NCBI RefSeq assembly: GCF_002865645.1 | Contig: NW_020194644.1 | Coordinates: 759,289 to 823,288, forward strand | DNA: 64,000 nt | Direction of reading: 5' to 3' | Source: Hyaloscypha bicolor E | Taxonomy: Eukaryota; Ascomycota; Leotiomycetes; Helotiales; Hyaloscyphaceae | Shown here: one piece after another, positions 61,563 to 64,000 of the stretch | Layout: every line of letters starts with the position of its first letter | Numbering within the stretch: position 1 is the stretch's first letter | Program-made: the position numbers and the translations under genes | Notes under the pieces: generated by a model | What the model saw: only the letters and a program-made list of their open reading frames with translations | Told to the model about the DNA's origin: nothing | Databases searched by the model: none

Positions 61563-62453
61563 TATGGGGACTGCTCAGGTGAGCTGGCTGAGCCGAGGCT
61601 GAGCCGAGAAAGGGTTTTGTTTTTGCTAATTATACTTTATTTTCATTGAGTTATAATAATAATAATTAAAGAACCTAAATTATTCTTAAAAACTTGAAAT
61701 AAATACTTTCTTAAAAAACGGAAATTTAATATTTAATACTTTATTTATAATATATTAAAAAGATTCTATTATAATATTTTATAATTAAATAAAAAACTTA
61801 TTAAAGTTATAAAGGTAAATTAGTTTAAGAGCTTTTATAATAAGAATATTAATAATGTTATTAATATAATTCTTTTTATTTCTAATTAAATAATTAGAAA
61901 ATATTTAAATATATTTCAAAGTAAGAAATAATATTCTATATATAAATAAAGCAGAAGTATTATTAAGATAATTAGTTAGCTATAAGAAAGTTTATTATTT
62001 CCGATTATTATTTAAGATATATTATTCGAAACTGCTAGATTCCCGGCACTTTCCGCGAGCTCAGCAGTTCCCTAAGTCATTGCTAATTCATTGCTAGTAG
62101 CAGTAACAGATGGCTCGAGAGGTGTTCTTAATAGAGTGAGAAAGAATTACTGACATCTCGCCCTTAAATCAGTATATCGATCCCCGTTTATCTCATTTAT
62201 CCTTTTATATTTACTCGAAGTACCTTTTCAAATGTTACAGATTTCTTTTGTTAAATATTTATAGAGTTTAATATCCGAAAAATCTGGGTAAGATATGCCG
62301 AAACAAATATTGATGTGGTAATAAATTATAGTTCAGGGCGCTTGAGGCAACTCTTGCAGCAGCTGAACGGATTATTTGAATGGGCTTCATGTGAGGGCAG
62401 GGCGGCAAACATTATAACTTACGGTTTAAACAGTATCTCTCTCGCCATATTTT
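61563..62453. other. Right flank: GC-normal strip, AT-rich strip, 3' flank of the HET gene
   Basis: 61563-61630 has ordinary composition with a repeated ggctgagccgag. 61640-62030 is A+T-rich without identity. From 62040 on, ordinary island sequence returns. No gene is seen. Confidence 0.5.
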
Positions 62454-64000
62454 CTATACCACTGTAATTGTTTGTACAGGGGCGCTATGAAGCCATTCTA
62501 AATCTTCTTGAGTTCTGCGGTGCTCATCCAAGTCATACAGCCGCCACGCCTCGACGTTAATGTTAAATACTCCCAGCCTCGAGAAATTCGAGTCGGGCCT
62601 TTCTCTAAAGATAAAACCATAATGCACCGTTATCCGTGATTCGAAATTATCAGGAGCAGTCATCTTCAAGAGAAAGACGGGAATAGAATTGGTAACGGAG
62701 TTTGAAAATTCCTCCTCCAGTGCATCCAAATATACCTTCGCAGTAGAATATTCAGATTTTGATCTCTTGATGACCTGTCCACGGTCATTGTCGGGAAGTC
62801 GCGTGAGCTCTGCTGGCCGTAACCTGCCTTTGAGTACTAAATACCCACTATCAACAGCGCCAAATAGCGGGCTCTGAGCTTTCCTCATGGACTGATGATT
62901 AACCCTGCAATCCAGAACCTGGAAGCAATCGTCCAGCCACATAGCTGCCTCGGTATCATCATCTATACAACTGATCGGGGAATTGATAGCGGCCCAGGAC
63001 CATGATGGGCCTTGGTACTTCACAGGACGTGGTTGGAGGTTCCCTGAATAGTTGGCCCAAAGCAATTCAGTAGGCATCGTCTCTGGGTCCCACGTTCCGG
63101 CTTTATACTCAGATCCAATGACTTTTCCAAATTGTGCTGCAATACCAGATATTGCGGGGAGGCGATCAAACCCAAAAGTGAGGGTGCGAGCAGTATAGGC
63201 CGAGACGACAAGCCGCCAAAGATCAAGAGCTTTTCTGATATTCCTCTGATCGGTACTGTCCAAAGATTTATTTGATAGGAGAGCTTTAGCCTTTGGGAAA
63301 ACCCAATCGAATCTCACTTCATTGATTACGGCTTCCTCTTTATATCCATCCGTAAAGCTCAATCCAGTAGAACCAGCCTCCTGTCGAACGTCACTGTGCT
63401 GGCATACCCATCGCGTTTGAGTCTCACCGTAGTCGAGAACGCGGCGTGACAGAAATCGTTCTTGTAATGCCCAAGCACGGAAGTCCAATGGTTCAATAAT
63501 TTCATAATCTGTAGAATAGCCCAAAAAAACAAGAACTGATCCTATCTGGCCTGTGCTGCACTGATATTGTATTAGTGCAGGTCTGGGGGTCTGACACTCT
63601 ATCGATGCTCTGTCTTGTAGAAATCCAGCTTCTACACCGCTGGCTCGACTTGCTGCAATGGTAAAAACCGATTGACCATATACTAGAGGCATTTGAGCAA
63701 TTTCCCGCGCCTTATCTTCTAGATCATCTTGAATGACGCAGAATGCGTCTATCCAGAGGTTCATAACTTGGAGCTTTTCTGTGACTGTTACTGCATCCCT
63801 TATAGTTGGTGGAAGTTCTTCAAAACTGATGCCCGCGAGATATCTCTGGAGTGTATTGGAGGTAGTCTGAACGAGTTGATCTCCGCCCCAACAATAACTT
63901 AACGCCACATAAGGTACTGCCTGATCTTTAGTCTCTCGAAGTCGAAGCTGCAGCCGACCTTGTGTATAGAAGATTTCAATAAGCCGGGTTGGAACAAAGT
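62454..64000 (-). CDS. HET-domain (heterokaryon incompatibility) protein, 5' end beyond the window
   Basis: The frame is open from the right window edge to the TAG at 62454 (514 codons visible). The nominal start at 63908 is GTG inside the HET motif PYVALSYCWGG, so the real start lies upstream: in-frame residues (VPTRLIEI ... LRLRETKDQAVPYVALSYCW) continue to the edge. The HET domain shows ALSYCWGG, then LPPTIRDAV, then LWIDAFCVIQDD and YGQSVFTIAAS, then the downstream RAWALQERFLSRRVLDYG typical of these proteins. HET proteins trigger regulated cell death on non-self recognition during hyphal fusion. The C-terminal 250 residues show WSWAAINSPI, also usual. No other effector domain (NACHT, WD40) is visible. 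It is the only gene in this island end and abuts a RIPed block. Confidence 0.85.
   Translation of the reverse strand, partial: FVPTRLIEIFYTQGRLQLRLRETKDQAVPYVALSYCWGGDQLVQTTSNTLQRYLAGISFEELPPTIRDAVTVTEKLQVMNLWIDAFCVIQDDLEDKAREIAQMPLVYGQSVFTIAASRASGVEAGFLQDRASIECQTPRPALIQYQCSTGQIGSVLVFLGYSTDYEIIEPLDFRAWALQERFLSRRVLDYGETQTRWVCQHSDVRQEAGSTGLSFTDGYKEEAVINEVRFDWVFPKAKALLSNKSLDSTDQRNIRKALDLWRLVVSAYTARTLTFGFDRLPAISGIAAQFGKVIGSEYKAGTWDPETMPTELLWANYSGNLQPRPVKYQGPSWSWAAINSPISCIDDDTEAAMWLDDCFQVLDCRVNHQSMRKAQSPLFGAVDSGYLVLKGRLRPAELTRLPDNDRGQVIKRSKSEYSTAKVYLDALEEEFSNSVTNSIPVFLLKMTAPDNFESRITVHYGFIFRERPDSNFSRLGVFNINVEAWRLYDLDEHRRTQEDLEWLHSAPVQTITVV

Overview
The window is nuclear DNA of a filamentous ascomycete (Pezizomycotina) with a two-compartment genome. 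About three quarters of it is extremely A+T-rich, poor in CpA and TpG, rich in TpA, and saturated with stop codons. That is the footprint of repeat-induced point mutation (RIP, C to T on both strands), and transposon skeletons can still be read in it. Between these blocks lie islands of ordinary composition carrying fungal genes: C2H2 zinc finger, 2EXR, RING, papain-like protease and HET. No bacterial-style operons, tRNA, rRNA or CRISPR array were found. The species is not determined.

Layout. 1-24588 is a stack of RIPed retrotransposons: a Ty3/gypsy copy split by two Ty1/copia insertions (the first truncated by the window edge, the second full length at 3193-9345), an inverted full-length copia copy (10617-16844, containing a 212-base assembly gap), and a full-length gypsy copy (17319-24588) whose right LTR forms the edge of the first gene island. 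24589-30600 is the first island: a C2H2 zinc-finger gene, a decayed second zinc-finger gene divergent from it, a decayed medium-chain dehydrogenase/reductase and a frameshifted 2EXR gene. 30601-33383 is AT-rich and begins with a candidate TIR element. 33389-40700 is the second island: a clean solo LTR, a small element with perfect 37-base inverted repeats, one intact and one broken 2EXR gene, a small membrane-anchored protein and a RING-finger gene. 41106-43757 is a third island with a papain-like cysteine protease.

44891-61562 is the most unusual object: about 16.7 kb bounded by 68-base terminal inverted repeats (62/68 identical) next to TA dinucleotides. It contains a RIPed DDE integrase-core gene on the + strand, further degenerate + strand reading frames with in-frame tandem repeats, and a nested 7.8-kb chromovirus-type Ty3/gypsy element (50390-58216) on the - strand. 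Without the nested element the outer element is about 8.8 kb. From 62454 to the end is part of a HET-domain gene.

The genes show no sign of acting as one pathway. What they share is setting: small islands next to RIPed repeats, tandemly related 2EXR genes with decayed members, and a HET gene, all typical of fast-evolving accessory fungal chromatin. All coordinates, repeat boundaries and identities were read by eye; no database search was run.
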